A stretch of 6,924 nucleotides of DNA from Bacteriovorax sp. (GTDB lineage: Bacteria > Bdellovibrionota > Bacteriovoracia > Bacteriovoracales > Bacteriovoracaceae). Of this stretch, positions 6,371 to 6,924 are shown one piece after another. The notes under the pieces were generated by a model. It saw only the letters and a program-made list of their open reading frames with translations, did no database searches and had not been told where the DNA came from. Numbering within the stretch: the stretch's first letter is position 1; every line of letters begins with the position of its first letter. The position numbers and the translations under genes were made by a program. The stretch covers positions 1-6,924 of the forward strand of contig JAURXW010000124.1 in assembly GCA_030654205.1 (NCBI GenBank), written 5' to 3'.

Positions 6371-6739
6371 ATGAAGCCAGATCAATACATTTTACTTATA
6401 GAAGATGATCAAGATATAAGCGAGGCGATTAAAACAATTTTAGAAGAAGAAAATATAAAAGTTGAATGTACTTTTAATGGAATTGAAGCACTGAATTTTT
6501 TAACAACAAACAAAACCTATCCTGCATTAATATTACTCGACATTATGATGCCCATAATGAATGGTTATGAGTTTAGAGAAAAACAATTAAAAGATCCTCA
6601 AATTTCTAAAATTCCAACAATTATTCTTTCGGCTTCAGGCAATACAGAAACACTTGAAAAACTTCATTTCAATGACTGCTTGAGAAAACCGCTCGATCTT
6701 GATTCGCTATTAAGTGTTGTTAGCCAATACATATCTTAA
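6371..6739 (+). CDS. Single-domain response regulator (CheY-like receiver)
   Basis: A 122-residue protein made only of a receiver domain. It has the acidic pocket E11-D12-D13 (LLIEDDQD), phospho-acceptor D57 in LLDIMMPIMNG, the switch Ser87 in IILSAS, and Lys106 in RKP. All the residues for phosphorylation and switching are present, and the length is typical of stand-alone receivers. AGGAG lies 6 bases before the ATG. With no DNA-binding or enzymatic output domain, it should act by contacting a partner protein or by relaying phosphate. The divergently transcribed CHASE kinase, which lacks its own receiver, is the obvious phosphodonor. The target is unknown: it could be a motility component, a phosphotransfer protein or a protein encoded elsewhere. 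The next gene begins 44 bases downstream on the same strand and may be co-transcribed. Confidence 0.95.
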   Translation: MKPDQYILLIEDDQDISEAIKTILEEENIKVECTFNGIEALNFLTTNKTYPALILLDIMMPIMNGYEFREKQLKDPQISKIPTIILSASGNTETLEKLHFNDCLRKPLDLDSLLSVVSQYIS

Positions 6740-6783
6740 ATGGCATTTCACATTTGGCTCAAAAAGATGTAAATTAAGATATC

Positions 6784-6924
6784 ATGGCAAAAAAAAAATT
6801 ACAATCAGGTCTCATTTTAAATGGTATCGCTCCTAATATTTTATTAAAAAATATTGAAACGACAGCTCCTTTTTTATTCAAGGGTGCTCTTGATACCACT
6901 GGAAAAGATCGCGCTTTTTTAGCA
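6784..6924 (+). CDS. Unrecognised gene, first 47 codons only
   Basis: An open frame begins at ATG 6784 and continues to the window edge. An in-frame stop (TAA at 6775-6777) three codons upstream makes this ATG the first possible normal start. The visible protein begins MAKKKLQSGLILNGIAP and continues with mixed hydrophobic and charged residues, including ETTAPFLFKGALDTTG. It has no signal peptide and looks cytoplasmic. I do not recognise the family. The ribosome-binding site is poor. Codons 2-5 include a run of ten A bases (6789-6798), a place where polymerase or replication slippage could shift the frame. It may be co-transcribed with the response regulator gene 44 bases upstream. Confidence 0.6.
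   Translation, partial: MAKKKLQSGLILNGIAPNILLKNIETTAPFLFKGALDTTGKDRAFLA

Noticed and set aside
1..6924. CRISPR arrays, tRNA/rRNA genes, insertion sequences
   Set aside because: No spaced identical repeats, cloverleaf or transposase signature was seen on either strand.

Overview
The window is about 35% G+C with A/T-rich coding. Its gene content suggests an environmental, aerobic Gram-negative bacterium, most plausibly of the Bdellovibrionota (Bacteriovorax/Halobacteriovorax/Bdellovibrio-like). The pointers are the phage-tail-fibre-like exported surface protein, the beta-barrel outer-membrane protein and the membrane Mo-enzyme/cytochrome b pair. This placement is an inference from gene style; no rRNA or other marker is present.

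Layout. Five genes run leftward and two run rightward from a divergent intergenic region. Leftward from that region come: (i) a CHASE-domain sensor histidine kinase; (ii) a four-helix cytochrome b; (iii) a molybdopterin-binding (sulfite-oxidase fold) oxidoreductase overlapping the cytochrome gene by 20 bases; (iv) a secreted, probably beta-barrel outer-membrane protein of unknown role; and (v), after a 249-base gap, a large exported protein built of tail-fibre modules that runs off the left edge. Rightward come a stand-alone CheY-like response regulator with a good sigma70-type promoter, then the first 47 codons of an unrecognised gene that runs off the right edge.

How the genes work together. 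The cytochrome b and Mo-enzyme are almost certainly one redox unit: the b-type cytochrome passes electrons between the quinone pool and a membrane-anchored, periplasm-facing Mo site. The kinase and the receiver are a likely signalling pair split across a divergent promoter region. The receiver has no DNA-binding output, so its output should be protein-protein contact or phosphorelay. The closely spaced leftward genes could be co-transcribed from the kinase onward, but a perfect TATAAT just upstream of the cytochrome gene allows separate expression.

The most interesting element is the partial leftward gene at the left edge. It has an export (possibly lipoprotein) signal, an IPT/TIG-like domain, and then a series of modules usually found in bacteriophage tail fibres. 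This is the architecture expected of the mosaic adhesive trimer type of prey-recognition fibre known from Bdellovibrio. Its reading frame is intact over all 572 visible codons, and it is clearly richer in G+C than its neighbours.
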